64,000 nt of DNA from Claveliimonas bilis (GTDB lineage Bacteria; Bacillota; Clostridia; Lachnospirales; Lachnospiraceae). Made by a program: the position numbers and the translations under genes. The stretch lies in the NCBI RefSeq assembly GCF_020892095.1, contig NZ_AP024845.1, positions 930,001 to 994,000 on the forward strand, read 5' to 3'. Below the pieces are notes generated by a model that was given only the letters and a program-made list of their open reading frames with translations, was not told where the DNA came from and ran no database searches. Of this stretch, positions 37,079 to 45,732 are shown one piece after another (the stretch's first letter is position 1; every line of letters begins with the position of its first letter).

Positions 37079-37507
37079 TTATGCTTCCTTTCCAACCATT
37101 GTATTATGATAAATTTTTATGAAAAGTTCCATAAGGATTGTACGTTCTTCATCTGAAAGTCCACAGAAAGCCTGTTCCTCCAGTTCCATAAAAGCTTCCG
37201 CAACAGCGTGGGCCTGCTTTTTCCCTTTATCAGTCATAAAAACATAATAGCTCCTCCGGTTTCCATTCATCATGCGCCGTTCCACCAAACCATTTTCTTC
37301 CATACGGTTTAACAAAGTAGTCAGTGTCCCAGGTTCAATATGGCATCCACATGCAATATCTTTCTGCCCTGCCCCATCATGAGTCTGCAGATAGTCCAGA
37401 ATTTTAGGCTGCCCGATGGTCAGTCCCAATCCTTTTAGTTTTATTAAAAGTTCTTTTTGGAACATAGAATGTTGTGCCATAACAAGATAATGGAATGAAA
37501 AATCCAT
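37079..37507 (-). CDS. MarR-family transcriptional regulator
   Basis: A 142-residue winged-helix protein: Q-P-K-I-L-D-Y-L-Q-T-H-D-G-A-G-Q-K, then C-H-I-E-P-G-T-L-T-T-L-L-N-R-M-E-E-N-G-L-V-E-R-R (recognition helix and wing) and the wing tail N-R-R-S-Y-Y-V. It sits two bases before the YczE-kinase gene, and a palindrome lies in its promoter, so it probably represses its own operon. Confidence 0.92.
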   Translation of the reverse strand: MDFSFHYLVMAQHSMFQKELLIKLKGLGLTIGQPKILDYLQTHDGAGQKDIACGCHIEPGTLTTLLNRMEENGLVERRMMNGNRRSYYVFMTDKGKKQAHAVAEAFMELEEQAFCGLSDEERTILMELFIKIYHNTMVGKEA

Positions 37508-37549
37508 ATACGATTCTCTCCTTTCTACTATTTAAAAAACGTAAAAAAT

Positions 37550-37565
37550 AATTTGAATTCAAATT
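37550..37565. promoter_or_regulatory. Perfect 16-bp palindrome, likely MarR operator
   Basis: AATTTGAATTCAAATT lies 43 bases before the marR start and is followed by the half-copy TAGAATTCAAATTA. A/T-rich palindromes of this size are typical MarR sites. Confidence 0.65.
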
Positions 37566-37640
37566 ATTAGAATTCAAATTATTTTCAATATCTATCATAT
37601 ATTATTTTGAAAAAAATTGTCAAGCAAAAAATATTCCGAT

Positions 37641-38957
37641 TTACTTTTCTACACAAGGGAACAGTAAAATTAATCGAAAGTATCCTTCCTTTTCTTCTAC
37701 AATACATTTACCCCCCATTTTTTGCATCATGTTTTTTATATTCTGTATTCCAATGCCAGTGCTCTCTGGTTTTTCTTCCAAATTCCGAATCTTGTTTTCA
37801 AAGAAAAATCCAGCCATACTTCCTTCTTCCACTGAACAAATTTTCACTGGTTCAGAACGATCCGCATATTTTTCAATATTCGATGTCACATTATCCAAAA
37901 TTCGCATAATATAATCTGTTGAAATCCGCAGCAGACCATCTATCCATTTAACCTGAAATATGACCCGAAACCCTTGCTGTTCCAAATAACTACAAGTATC
38001 AGAAAACAGATCATAAAATAAAACTTCATACTGCTCCAACTCCTCCAGTTCAATTTCTCTCTCCCCGGCAATTATGGAATACTCAAAAAGGTGATCTGTC
38101 AACTGCTTCATTCGTTTGGCTTTTTGTTCTATCTTATTTAGATATGCAAAAAGCTGCTCTTTACTTTTGTATTTCCCTTGTTTTAAAATTTCTGTATACA
38201 ACATTATGGATGTTACAGGAGTTCTTAAATCATGAGACATTTCCGTTACGATTCTCTGATTTTCTTGTGTCATTTCGGCTTCTTGCCGAATAAGATTTCG
38301 AAAAGAAATCCTCATACTGTCCAATCCCTCCGCTAATGCGGTCAGCTCATCTTTTCCCTTTATCGTAATCTTATATTCCAGACTTCCTCCCTCTAAAAGC
38401 TCAATCTCTTCACTAAGTTTTCGTATATAATCTATTTTTTTTCGAATTCCCAGAAGAACAAATACAAGAAAAAATATAAATGAGATACCCAGCTCTCCTA
38501 TTATAACATAATTATAAAGCTGATAGGTGTAAGCTCCCGTAATCGTAACTTCTGCTGTTCCATCTGCAAAATTAACCTGATAGTAGCTTTCCCATGCATA
38601 GCCTTCTACTGTAATCTCTTCTTCCCATATTTCCTCGCCCGGATATTCAGAGTTATATACCTGTATATCGTCTTTATATACCTGAATAAACAATAACTGC
38701 TGTTTTTTTACCCATTCATTTAATTTGTGTGTGTCTCTGGTAGCAATCTGCTCTTGATTTACATATTCCTGAAGATCGTCCACATATTCTTGATTTTTCT
38801 TTTCAATATAATCTGTCTCTTGTAAATAACGTTCAATCACATACTCTCCGGTAAAATCAAAAACAAAAAATATAACTACTGCCCCAAATGTTGCAATAAG
38901 CAATAAACGTAAAAGCTGTGTATAAATTGAATTTCTCCTATTCGTTTCCCACGTCAA
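37641..38957 (-). CDS. Sensor histidine kinase of the envelope-modification operon
   Basis: A 438-residue kinase. Helix 1 (L-L-L-I-A-T-F-G-A-V-V-I-F-F-V-F) and helix 2 (I-G-E-L-G-I-S-F-I-F-F-L-V-F) flank an extracellular domain of ~110 residues rich in Glu and Tyr. A HAMP-like linker leads to the phospho-acceptor M-S-H-D-L-R-T-P-V-T and an ATPase domain with N-V-T-S-N-I-E-K-Y-A (N box) and G-I-G-I-Q-N-I (G box). VncS-like in layout. Last gene of the operon; overlaps its regulator by 20 bases. A cationic-peptide or lipid-charge signal would fit but is inference. Confidence 0.9.
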   Translation of the reverse strand: MTWETNRRNSIYTQLLRLLLIATFGAVVIFFVFDFTGEYVIERYLQETDYIEKKNQEYVDDLQEYVNQEQIATRDTHKLNEWVKKQQLLFIQVYKDDIQVYNSEYPGEEIWEEEITVEGYAWESYYQVNFADGTAEVTITGAYTYQLYNYVIIGELGISFIFFLVFVLLGIRKKIDYIRKLSEEIELLEGGSLEYKITIKGKDELTALAEGLDSMRISFRNLIRQEAEMTQENQRIVTEMSHDLRTPVTSIMLYTEILKQGKYKSKEQLFAYLNKIEQKAKRMKQLTDHLFEYSIIAGEREIELEELEQYEVLFYDLFSDTCSYLEQQGFRVIFQVKWIDGLLRISTDYIMRILDNVTSNIEKYADRSEPVKICSVEEGSMAGFFFENKIRNLEEKPESTGIGIQNIKNMMQKMGGKCIVEEKEGYFRLILLFPCVEK

Positions 38958-39654
38958 ACTTATACCCCTTTCCCCATACGGTTTTAATGTACTTTGGAAA
39001 CTTTGGATCCTCTTCTACCTTTACCCTAAGTTTTCGAATATGTACCATAACAGTACTGTTACAGGAATAAAAATATGGCTCATTCCACACATTTTCATAA
39101 ATATTCTGTGCAGAAAATATTTTTTTTGGATGACGCATCATAAGAAGAAGCATATTATATTCAATATCTGACATCTCTTTTTCCACACCATTCACATACA
39201 CCTCATTAAATGATTCATGTATCCGAATACCTTGGATTTCCAGATAAGGCTCCTCTTTTTCTGTCTTTCCCCCATTCCTTCCCATATAAATGTTGTAACG
39301 TCTCATCAGTGCCTTTACCCTTCCTAGAAGCTCGGCATAGGAAAATGGTTTTGGCAAATAGTCATCTCCACCTGCTATTAAACCAATCAATTTGTCTGAT
39401 TCCTGTGCTTTTGCTGTAAGAAACAATACAGGAACATTGGAAATCTTACGAATTTCTTCACAAGTCCTTAATCCGGACATACCTGGCATCATAATATCTA
39501 ATATCACCAGATCTATATTCTCATCCAGGAGTTCCAGTCCTTTTCTTCCATTTTCTGCCTCTATGACTTTATAATTTTCACTCTCTAATAAAATACGAAT
39601 CCCTTCTCGAATATCCGCATCATCTTCCACTATCAATACTCGCTCTTTATTCAT
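38938..39654 (-). CDS. OmpR-family response regulator
   Basis: A 238-residue regulator. Receiver domain V-L-I-V-E-D-D-A-D-I-R with phospho-acceptor Asp in L-V-I-L-D-I-M-M-P-G-M, then F-L-T-A-K and K-P-F-S. The C-terminal winged helix has I-Y-E-N-V-W-N-E-P and V-W-G-K-G-Y-K-F. VncR/VirR-like. The direct repeats upstream of 47744 are its likely target, which would make the operon autoregulated. It overlaps psd by eight bases. Confidence 0.92.
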   Translation of the reverse strand: MNKERVLIVEDDADIREGIRILLESENYKVIEAENGRKGLELLDENIDLVILDIMMPGMSGLRTCEEIRKISNVPVLFLTAKAQESDKLIGLIAGGDDYLPKPFSYAELLGRVKALMRRYNIYMGRNGGKTEKEEPYLEIQGIRIHESFNEVYVNGVEKEMSDIEYNMLLLMMRHPKKIFSAQNIYENVWNEPYFYSCNSTVMVHIRKLRVKVEEDPKFPKYIKTVWGKGYKFDVGNE

Positions 39655-40492
39655 TTCCTGGCTTCCCCCCTTCTTCTAGAAAACTTCCTATCTTTTCTCC
39701 CATATGAACTTCTATTTCTTGTTTTCGACGGAACTGATCCTGTATTATTTTTTCAATTTCTATTCGGTTTTTCTCTAACAATACCACAATCGTAGATCCC
39801 CCAAACTCAAAATAACCTTTTTCTTGTCCTTGTACTATTTTAGTTTCTCCTGGATAGTTATGAATTTTCCCAACGAGAAGCGCTCCAATCTCCATTTGTA
39901 CCACACGTCCAAAATAGTCTGCTTGTATTTCTGTATGCTCCCGGCTATTTTCCAAAAAAACTGGAACGGATGTATAAGCAACTGGACGCACGCAATGGAG
40001 CTTCCCTTCTATCTTCCTAACTCTTTTTCTTGAACCATTACAAATATAGCAGTATCTATGGTAATGTTTAGGGGTCAGCCGAAATATCAAGCACTTGCCT
40101 CCTTTGAAATGTTCTGCTAATTCCTTGTCTTTAAGCAATTGTATCAAATTATATTCTATATGCTTTATTCGATAAATACTATCCTTGTCAACAGGATATA
40201 TACTTAAAAATCCATCACATGGACTAATCAAATGTCCTGGTGTAATATCGATTTGCTCTACGCATCGCTTACGTATAAAAAAATCATTGAAAGACTCGTA
40301 TCTCTTTTTTTCATATTCCTGTAAATTAATCCGGTTTCTCCTTACAAACAAAGGGATAAGCCACCTGGAAATCCGGGAATTGAGAAATACTCCTACTTTC
40401 TTCGACACCCGTGGCTGTACCACTATTTTTAAAATACTTCTTCCCGGAACTGTGTGGTATAAAAATCGGATCAGTAAGGTATCTCTATTCAT
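39647..40492 (-). CDS. psd: Phosphatidylserine decarboxylase
   Basis: A 281-residue proenzyme that makes phosphatidylethanolamine from phosphatidylserine. Family motifs: Y-E-S-F-N-D-F-F-I-R-K, S-P-C-D-G, F-R-L-T-P-K-H-Y-H-R-Y and the self-cleavage site F-G-G-S-T, whose Ser becomes the pyruvoyl group. The usual motif is L-G-S-T; the G-G-S-T form occurs in Clostridia. It overlaps pssA by four bases and the response regulator gene by eight, so it is co-transcribed with both. Confidence 0.92.
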   Translation of the reverse strand: MNRDTLLIRFLYHTVPGRSILKIVVQPRVSKKVGVFLNSRISRWLIPLFVRRNRINLQEYEKKRYESFNDFFIRKRCVEQIDITPGHLISPCDGFLSIYPVDKDSIYRIKHIEYNLIQLLKDKELAEHFKGGKCLIFRLTPKHYHRYCYICNGSRKRVRKIEGKLHCVRPVAYTSVPVFLENSREHTEIQADYFGRVVQMEIGALLVGKIHNYPGETKIVQGQEKGYFEFGGSTIVVLLEKNRIEIEKIIQDQFRRKQEIEVHMGEKIGSFLEEGGKPGNE

Positions 40493-41127
40493 ACGTCTAA
40501 TCCCAATCCTAATAATAAAATAGCAAATTCTATGATTCCCGTAAATAAAATCCCTATTTTCCCCGCCATATATGGCTTTTTTATTTTAAAAGGCAGTACA
40601 AATGCCACAGCCATCATAATAAGCGCTATCTGCATCACTGCCGTGCAGTCCAGTTCACTTTGTATCACATAACAAGCTGGAATAAAAATTGCAGCGGCAG
40701 TCACTGGAAGTCCCAGATACCATGTCCGCTTTCCTCCTTCTATTTCCTGCCTTTCCTCTTCCATTACATTAAAATATGCCAACCGAATCAGTGCAGATAA
40801 TACATAAAAACCGGATACAAAAAAAGCCATGTAATTCTTGCCGCTGATGCTATACACGAACAATGCAGGAAGTACCCCAAAACAGATCAGATCACTAAGG
40901 GAATCGATCTGGATCCCAAATCGTTTTTCTCGTCTATTTCTTTGCTTTGTTGATGCAACGGTCCCATCAAACATATCACACATTCCTGAAATCATCAGAC
41001 AGATGGATGCCTCTCTGTATTTTCCTTCCATAATGAACACAATTCCTGTAAAGCCTATAAATATGCCTATATAGGTGAGGATAACCGTATAATCATAGTA
41101 CCCGCATATCTTTTTTCTTTCTTCCAT
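40489..41127 (-). CDS. pssA: CDP-diacylglycerol-serine O-phosphatidyltransferase
   Basis: A 212-residue membrane enzyme making phosphatidylserine. The CDP-alcohol transferase motif D-M-F-D-G-T-V-A-S ... G-I-Q-I-D-S-L-S-D keeps all the aspartates. Several hydrophobic helices follow. Together with Psd it gives the cell a route to phosphatidylethanolamine. It starts 43 bases after the TVP38 gene and overlaps psd by four bases. Confidence 0.92.
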   Translation of the reverse strand: MEERKKICGYYDYTVILTYIGIFIGFTGIVFIMEGKYREASICLMISGMCDMFDGTVASTKQRNRREKRFGIQIDSLSDLICFGVLPALFVYSISGKNYMAFFVSGFYVLSALIRLAYFNVMEEERQEIEGGKRTWYLGLPVTAAAIFIPACYVIQSELDCTAVMQIALIMMAVAFVLPFKIKKPYMAGKIGILFTGIIEFAILLLGLGLDV

Positions 41128-41170
41128 CTCTTTTTATCCTTTCCCGTCAGCTTTCAATACCTCTTTTCTT

Positions 41171-41758
41171 TTAAATAGTAATGACGCCAGAAAATATAAG
41201 GCTATAAGCTAATATGCACCAGGGTTTTCCCAAAATAATAATTGTTGTAAATTTTCTGGTGCTCATATTTGTAACTCCAGTAAAATAGCAAAAATAATCA
41301 TCCGGAAACAAGGGTAATATCATACCAAGCAACAGAATGGTGGTATAGGATTTACTTTTAGCCGCCCAGTTTGCCCACTTCTGATAGCGTTCTCCTGGAA
41401 ACAAATGAGTAACCAGCCCTTGTCCATATCTCCGCGCCAATAAAAATGCAGCAAGAGAGCCTAAACTGATTCCAATGTAGTTGCACCAAAATCCTCCCAT
41501 CCATCCAAACATAACTGCTCCCACAATGCATCCGAAAAATCCCGGAAGTACAGGCAGTACTACCTGTGCTGCCTGAATGGCTGTCAGTACCAGCGGCGCC
41601 ATTATGCCAAACCCGGCTACATACTCACGTAGAGTTTCTACTGAATGGAACTTTCCGTCCAGATATGCTTTAAACAGCAATGCACAAAGCACTAAACATA
41701 TGAGAAGAAGCATTCCTGTCATGCCTTTTCCCCATTCTTCAATTCGCTTTCTTCTCAT
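41171..41758 (-). CDS. TVP38/TMEM64-family (VTT domain) membrane protein
   Basis: A 195-residue protein with about five helices and the VTT core: L-P-V-L-P-G-F-F-G-C-I-V-G-A and F-W-C-N-Y-I-G-I-S-L-G-S-L-A-A-F. VTT/DedA proteins include lipid scramblases and flippases for undecaprenyl phosphate and phosphatidylethanolamine. Between the SGNH and PssA genes, it may move a lipid substrate across the membrane. It overlaps the SGNH gene by 20 bases. Confidence 0.85.
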   Translation of the reverse strand: MRRKRIEEWGKGMTGMLLLICLVLCALLFKAYLDGKFHSVETLREYVAGFGIMAPLVLTAIQAAQVVLPVLPGFFGCIVGAVMFGWMGGFWCNYIGISLGSLAAFLLARRYGQGLVTHLFPGERYQKWANWAAKSKSYTTILLLGMILPLFPDDYFCYFTGVTNMSTRKFTTIIILGKPWCILAYSLIFSGVITI

Positions 41759-42746
41759 TTATATTCATCTCTTTCAAATGCGCTTCTGATTTTTCTATAT
41801 AATCTTTTTCTGCCTTCTGCCATCCCACATATCTTTTTTCATTCCTCCGATCAGGAAGATCATACCGTGTACTTAAATATTCTCCAAGATATTGTGACAC
41901 TTTCTTTGCACCTGACAAATTCAAGTGATCCCCCTTATCTAAACTGTCGGTTGCCCAATCTGTTCCTACTTCTTCAAGTTTTAAATTCATATCCAGATAT
42001 TCCAAATCATGTTCTTTCGCATAAGCCGCAATACTGTTATGTCTTGAATAATTGTAGTTCAATGGTGATGGTGTACTGACAAGGAGCAATTTTGTCCTGT
42101 TTTTCTCGCACAATTTTATAATACTTTCCATATATTCTATTACTGCATCCGGCATCTGCACTTTCTGTTCTGTTTCAAACATATATGCACCTTTTTCATA
42201 TGGCTGTACAGCACATCGGAAAGCAAATCCTTTATAATTTTCTTCCGGATACTCTTTATCTATTACGAAAGATTTCCAGATATCATGTCCTCTAAAAACC
42301 GAAATATAATGAGTCCCCCACTCTTCCAGGTTTTCTTTCAGGTTCGTCAGGCCATTTTCCATGGCTCCCCGAAACATGGTATTAGTTTCCAGAATAACCA
42401 GTTTAGGGGACTGTGATGCAAAAGCAGTTTCAAGAACATGGTACGTTTCCTGTATCCTCTGCCCTGGCTGCCCACATACATAAGCTGTAATCCCTTGATC
42501 CTTCCATAGTTCCAGTGGAGATATGGCTGAATAACTTAGGCTGTCCCCCACTACAATCACATCAATACTGTCTCTTGGTTCCCTCAAAATCCGAAAAATA
42601 CTTTTATTTCTGCTATGTACGAGATTATCATTTTCAATAAATGCCTGTTCTATTTTTTCTGATACGCCCATTAAAATCCCAATTAAAATTGCAAAAAACA
42701 CAATGGTTTTTGCCACTCTTTTTCCAATGCTTTTAAAATCCTGCAT
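41739..42746 (-). CDS. SGNH-type, membrane-anchored protein (DltD/AlgX-like partner of MBOAT)
   Basis: A 335-residue protein with an N-terminal membrane anchor (K-T-I-V-F-F-A-I-L-I-G-I-L) and an outer SGNH-type domain: block I V-V-G-D-S-L-S-Y-S-A-I and a late D-K-G-D-H-L-N-L-S-G-A-K with the Asp/His dyad. Such proteins work next to MBOAT enzymes as DltD does with DltB, handling the acyl group outside the cell. It overlaps the MBOAT gene by 14 bases. Confidence 0.82.
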   Translation of the reverse strand: MQDFKSIGKRVAKTIVFFAILIGILMGVSEKIEQAFIENDNLVHSRNKSIFRILREPRDSIDVIVVGDSLSYSAISPLELWKDQGITAYVCGQPGQRIQETYHVLETAFASQSPKLVILETNTMFRGAMENGLTNLKENLEEWGTHYISVFRGHDIWKSFVIDKEYPEENYKGFAFRCAVQPYEKGAYMFETEQKVQMPDAVIEYMESIIKLCEKNRTKLLLVSTPSPLNYNYSRHNSIAAYAKEHDLEYLDMNLKLEEVGTDWATDSLDKGDHLNLSGAKKVSQYLGEYLSTRYDLPDRRNEKRYVGWQKAEKDYIEKSEAHLKEMNINEKKAN

Positions 42747-44322
42747 AAATCATATCCACCTGCTGATATCCAATTCCATAAGCTCCAAAAATTATAATAG
42801 CCAAAATAAGCGCGTAATAAATCGCCCATCTGACTGGAAGATGTAATTTCCCCATTCCTTCCTCCAGCAAATTCTTTTCTTTTATGATTCCAACTACAGC
42901 TACAACTATGCAACCTATCAGGATGGCCATATAATCTGCCTTATCCAGCCCTAAATTCAACAATGTCCCATCCCATAATCTCTGTACCTCAAAATTCTGG
43001 AACATACTTCGGAACATCCGCACTCCTGCACGCAGACCATTGGCCCTGAAAAATAATTCCCCGGTAAAAATGATGACCCATGTTTTCATGATCTGCATCG
43101 TTCGATAATAAAAAGCCTGTTCATTAAGATGCAATAGCCTCACTGTTTTCATTCGTACCGGTTCCAATGCAATTCCTGCAAGAAGAATAGTAAAATAGTA
43201 CATTCCATAAAAAATGTAACTCCATTTAGCGCCATGCCATAAGCCATTACACAACCAAACTGGAAACAGACAAAAGGCTGAAACACCTAATTTTGTTATG
43301 TATTTTCCCAAATAGGCTTTTCCAAATTTATTCCATTTCTTTACAAGCACCGATACGGACACTGGATAAAAAATGTAAGTTTTGAACCACACTCCCAGTG
43401 TAATGTGCCATCTCCGCCAAAACTCCGCCGCATTTCTGGAAGCAAAAGGCTGACAAAAATTTTCCGGAAGAACCACTCCAAACATCCTGCCGCTCCCAAT
43501 GATGATATCCATACAGCCCGAAAATTCCATATAGAGCTGCACTGTATAAGCTACTGCCGCAACTGCGATCATAACGCCATGATAATTTTCATAATGCTCA
43601 AAAACCGCCTGTACCAATATAAAGAGCCGGTCAGCAATGATCATCTTCTTAAACAGTCCCCACAAAATCCTGACACTTCCTTTGGACAGGTTCTCTCCTT
43701 TAAGAGGATTTCCTTCCCATAGCCTATCTGCCGTCTGGGAATACATACTGATCGGACCTTCCATAATCTGCGGAAAGAACCCCAGAAACAAAGCAATTTT
43801 CCCCGGAGGCTGCTCCAAGCCATTGATTTTCCCCCAATAAACATCTACTATATATCCAATGGCCTGTAATGTATAAAAGGAAATCCCTATTGGAAGAATG
43901 AGCACTTTTGCCTGCAGTGCGAACTCACTTCCTGCTGTCTCAAGCACACGATTCACATTTTGTGCAAAGAAATTATAATATTTGAGATAAAGCAACGCCG
44001 ATAACAGCAGGATAATACCTCCTGCCAGTATCATTTTCTCCCGCCTTTTATACTGTTTCTTTATCTGATTACGCTCTTCTCCCGGCGCTTCTGATACAGC
44101 CATTTTACATTCAAGTTTTACTGAAGATATCCATACGCCTATATAGTGGGTAACTAATGTTGTTCCTATTAGATAGAGAACCAATTTTCCACTGATGCTC
44201 CAGAAAAATATATAACCGGAAAGTACCAAAGTTACCCACCGTACCTTTTCCGGCGTCAGTTGATAAGCAAGAAGTACCGCTGGAAGAAAGAGGAATAAAT
44301 ATATTGACGTATGATATGCCAT
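42733..44322 (-). CDS. MBOAT-family acyltransferase (DltB/AlgI-like)
   Basis: A 529-residue membrane protein with at least ten helices. Key motifs are F-W-R-R-W-H-I-T-L-G-V-W-F-K-T-Y and N-G-L-W-H-G-A-K-W-S-Y-I, the second holding the catalytic His of MBOAT enzymes. N-terminal half has I-L-P-I-G-I-S-F-Y-T-L-Q. DltB-like enzymes take an acyl group from a carrier protein inside and pass it to an acceptor outside. Here the carrier is the ACP immediately upstream. The acceptor is unknown. Confidence 0.92.
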   Translation of the reverse strand: MAYHTSIYLFLFLPAVLLAYQLTPEKVRWVTLVLSGYIFFWSISGKLVLYLIGTTLVTHYIGVWISSVKLECKMAVSEAPGEERNQIKKQYKRREKMILAGGIILLLSALLYLKYYNFFAQNVNRVLETAGSEFALQAKVLILPIGISFYTLQAIGYIVDVYWGKINGLEQPPGKIALFLGFFPQIMEGPISMYSQTADRLWEGNPLKGENLSKGSVRILWGLFKKMIIADRLFILVQAVFEHYENYHGVMIAVAAVAYTVQLYMEFSGCMDIIIGSGRMFGVVLPENFCQPFASRNAAEFWRRWHITLGVWFKTYIFYPVSVSVLVKKWNKFGKAYLGKYITKLGVSAFCLFPVWLCNGLWHGAKWSYIFYGMYYFTILLAGIALEPVRMKTVRLLHLNEQAFYYRTMQIMKTWVIIFTGELFFRANGLRAGVRMFRSMFQNFEVQRLWDGTLLNLGLDKADYMAILIGCIVVAVVGIIKEKNLLEEGMGKLHLPVRWAIYYALILAIIIFGAYGIGYQQVDMIYAGF

Positions 44323-44323
44323 A

Positions 44324-44551
44324 TCAATTCTCCTTCAATCTCTGCACCATATCCCATATAGCATTTACCGAATTAAGATTTTCAGGACGCATCTCTGAAG
44401 CTTCTATTTCAATATCAAATGCATCTTCCAGTTCTGATATAAGAGAAATAACACCAAATGAATCCAGAATCTTGCTATCAATCAATGCGCTTTCATTTTT
44501 CCAATCAATACTGTCATCAATTTCCATTAAAATATTCATTAAAGTTTCCAT
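44324..44551 (-). CDS. Acyl/aminoacyl carrier protein (DltC-like)
   Basis: A 75-residue carrier. S-K-I-L-D-S-F-G-V-I-S-L-I has the phosphopantetheine serine; the rest is acidic and helical (E-L-E-D-A-F-D-I-E-I). The frame is open 13 codons upstream, but the ATG at 44551 follows AAAAGGAGAG at good spacing and matches the usual size. It overlaps the decarboxylase gene by 35 bases. It should carry the group made by the adenylation enzyme. Confidence 0.88.
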   Translation of the reverse strand: METLMNILMEIDDSIDWKNESALIDSKILDSFGVISLISELEDAFDIEIEASEMRPENLNSVNAIWDMVQRLKEN

Positions 44552-45731
44552 TATAACTCTCCTTTTCCATATTCCACTCGTATGTTTCATATTTGGTCCT
44601 TACCAATTTCCATCCCGTTTCCCTGCTATAAAGTGCAATCTGCGGCAATTCATGACTTAAGAAAAGCGCCATGCCCTCCGTCATTGCATAGGCACCAGCC
44701 CGCTCAAAAATCAATACACTTCCAACTTGCAGCCCTGCAATTTCTGCTTTTTGCATCAATATGTCATTTATCGTACATAAAGACCCGCATACAATGTATT
44801 CCTGCTTAGAGCCGCCTTCGTCCCCTGGACTTACCTGAAAATTGGGGCAATACATTCCTTTGATCTGTCCGTCATAATTAATCTGATGGATTCCGCCGTC
44901 CACGATGCAATAATTCTTCCCATTATTTTGCTTTATATCTTTTACACTGGTCAGATAATACCCGCATTTTGCTGCAAGGGCACGCCCCATTTCCAACACA
45001 ATATTTCCACGCCATTTCATATTCTGGATGGCGTCTGTCATTATACTGATATCTTCTCCTAACGTGTCCTTATGGCCTTGAAAGTATGAGACAGCAATTC
45101 CGGGACCGTATTCCAGCTCTTCTATCGGCAATCCAGATGCTTCCACCTCTCTTAAAAAGCTGTCCAGATATTCTAATTCCTTCTTCACCTTCTCCATGGT
45201 CTTTTTCTGCGTCCCTGAAAAATAATGAATTCCCCTGATTCTAAGGAATGGACATTGGTGCCTTATAGAAATCATCTTCCATATTCCCTTTTCATCCATT
45301 CCAAACTGATTCCCACTTGTCAGTCTAAGATATACTTGGATTTCTTCTTTATTTTCCTTGCACCATTCCATAAATATCTGAAATTGTTCCGGTGATTCAA
45401 CGGTATAAAAACAACCACCCCGATAATAAGTAAGAATTTCAAGAATATCTTCTTTTTTCTTCAGTACCCCTGATATCAGTATTTTCTTAGCATCGATTCC
45501 AAGTTTCCGGCAAATTTCAAACTCTCCCATAGAACAAACTTCAATCCTGTCAACCACTTCTGCCATTTGCTTTGTCAGAAATGGATTCGCTTTCATAGCA
45601 AAACAGATATCAGCACTCCCCTGCAGTTTTTGTCGAAAAAGCTCCACCGATTTTTGCATTTCATCTATATTAAATACGTAAAGCGGCGTACCATATTTGG
45701 CAATTCCTTGTTCTAATATTTTTTTATCCAT
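44517..45731 (-). CDS. PLP-dependent decarboxylase (LysA/BtrK-like, fold type III)
   Basis: A 404-residue enzyme. PLP lysine in C-F-A-M-K-A-N-P-F, then V-C-S-M-G-E-F-E-I, Y-G-P-G-I-A-V-S-Y for phosphate binding and the C-terminal C-G-S-L-C-T-I-N-D-I-L typical of diaminopimelate/ornithine decarboxylase relatives. Between an adenylation enzyme and a carrier protein, it recalls BtrK, which decarboxylates a glutamyl group bound to a carrier. A role on free amino acid or as racemase-like partner cannot be excluded. Confidence 0.85.
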   Translation of the reverse strand: MDKKILEQGIAKYGTPLYVFNIDEMQKSVELFRQKLQGSADICFAMKANPFLTKQMAEVVDRIEVCSMGEFEICRKLGIDAKKILISGVLKKKEDILEILTYYRGGCFYTVESPEQFQIFMEWCKENKEEIQVYLRLTSGNQFGMDEKGIWKMISIRHQCPFLRIRGIHYFSGTQKKTMEKVKKELEYLDSFLREVEASGLPIEELEYGPGIAVSYFQGHKDTLGEDISIMTDAIQNMKWRGNIVLEMGRALAAKCGYYLTSVKDIKQNNGKNYCIVDGGIHQINYDGQIKGMYCPNFQVSPGDEGGSKQEYIVCGSLCTINDILMQKAEIAGLQVGSVLIFERAGAYAMTEGMALFLSHELPQIALYSRETGWKLVRTKYETYEWNMEKESYNGNFNEYFNGN

Positions 45732-45732
45732 T

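Noticed and set aside
44324-45731. Lysine biosynthesis (lysA) assignment for the decarboxylase
   Set aside because: The fold fits, but overlap with a carrier gene and the adenylation partner point to a carrier-linked role.
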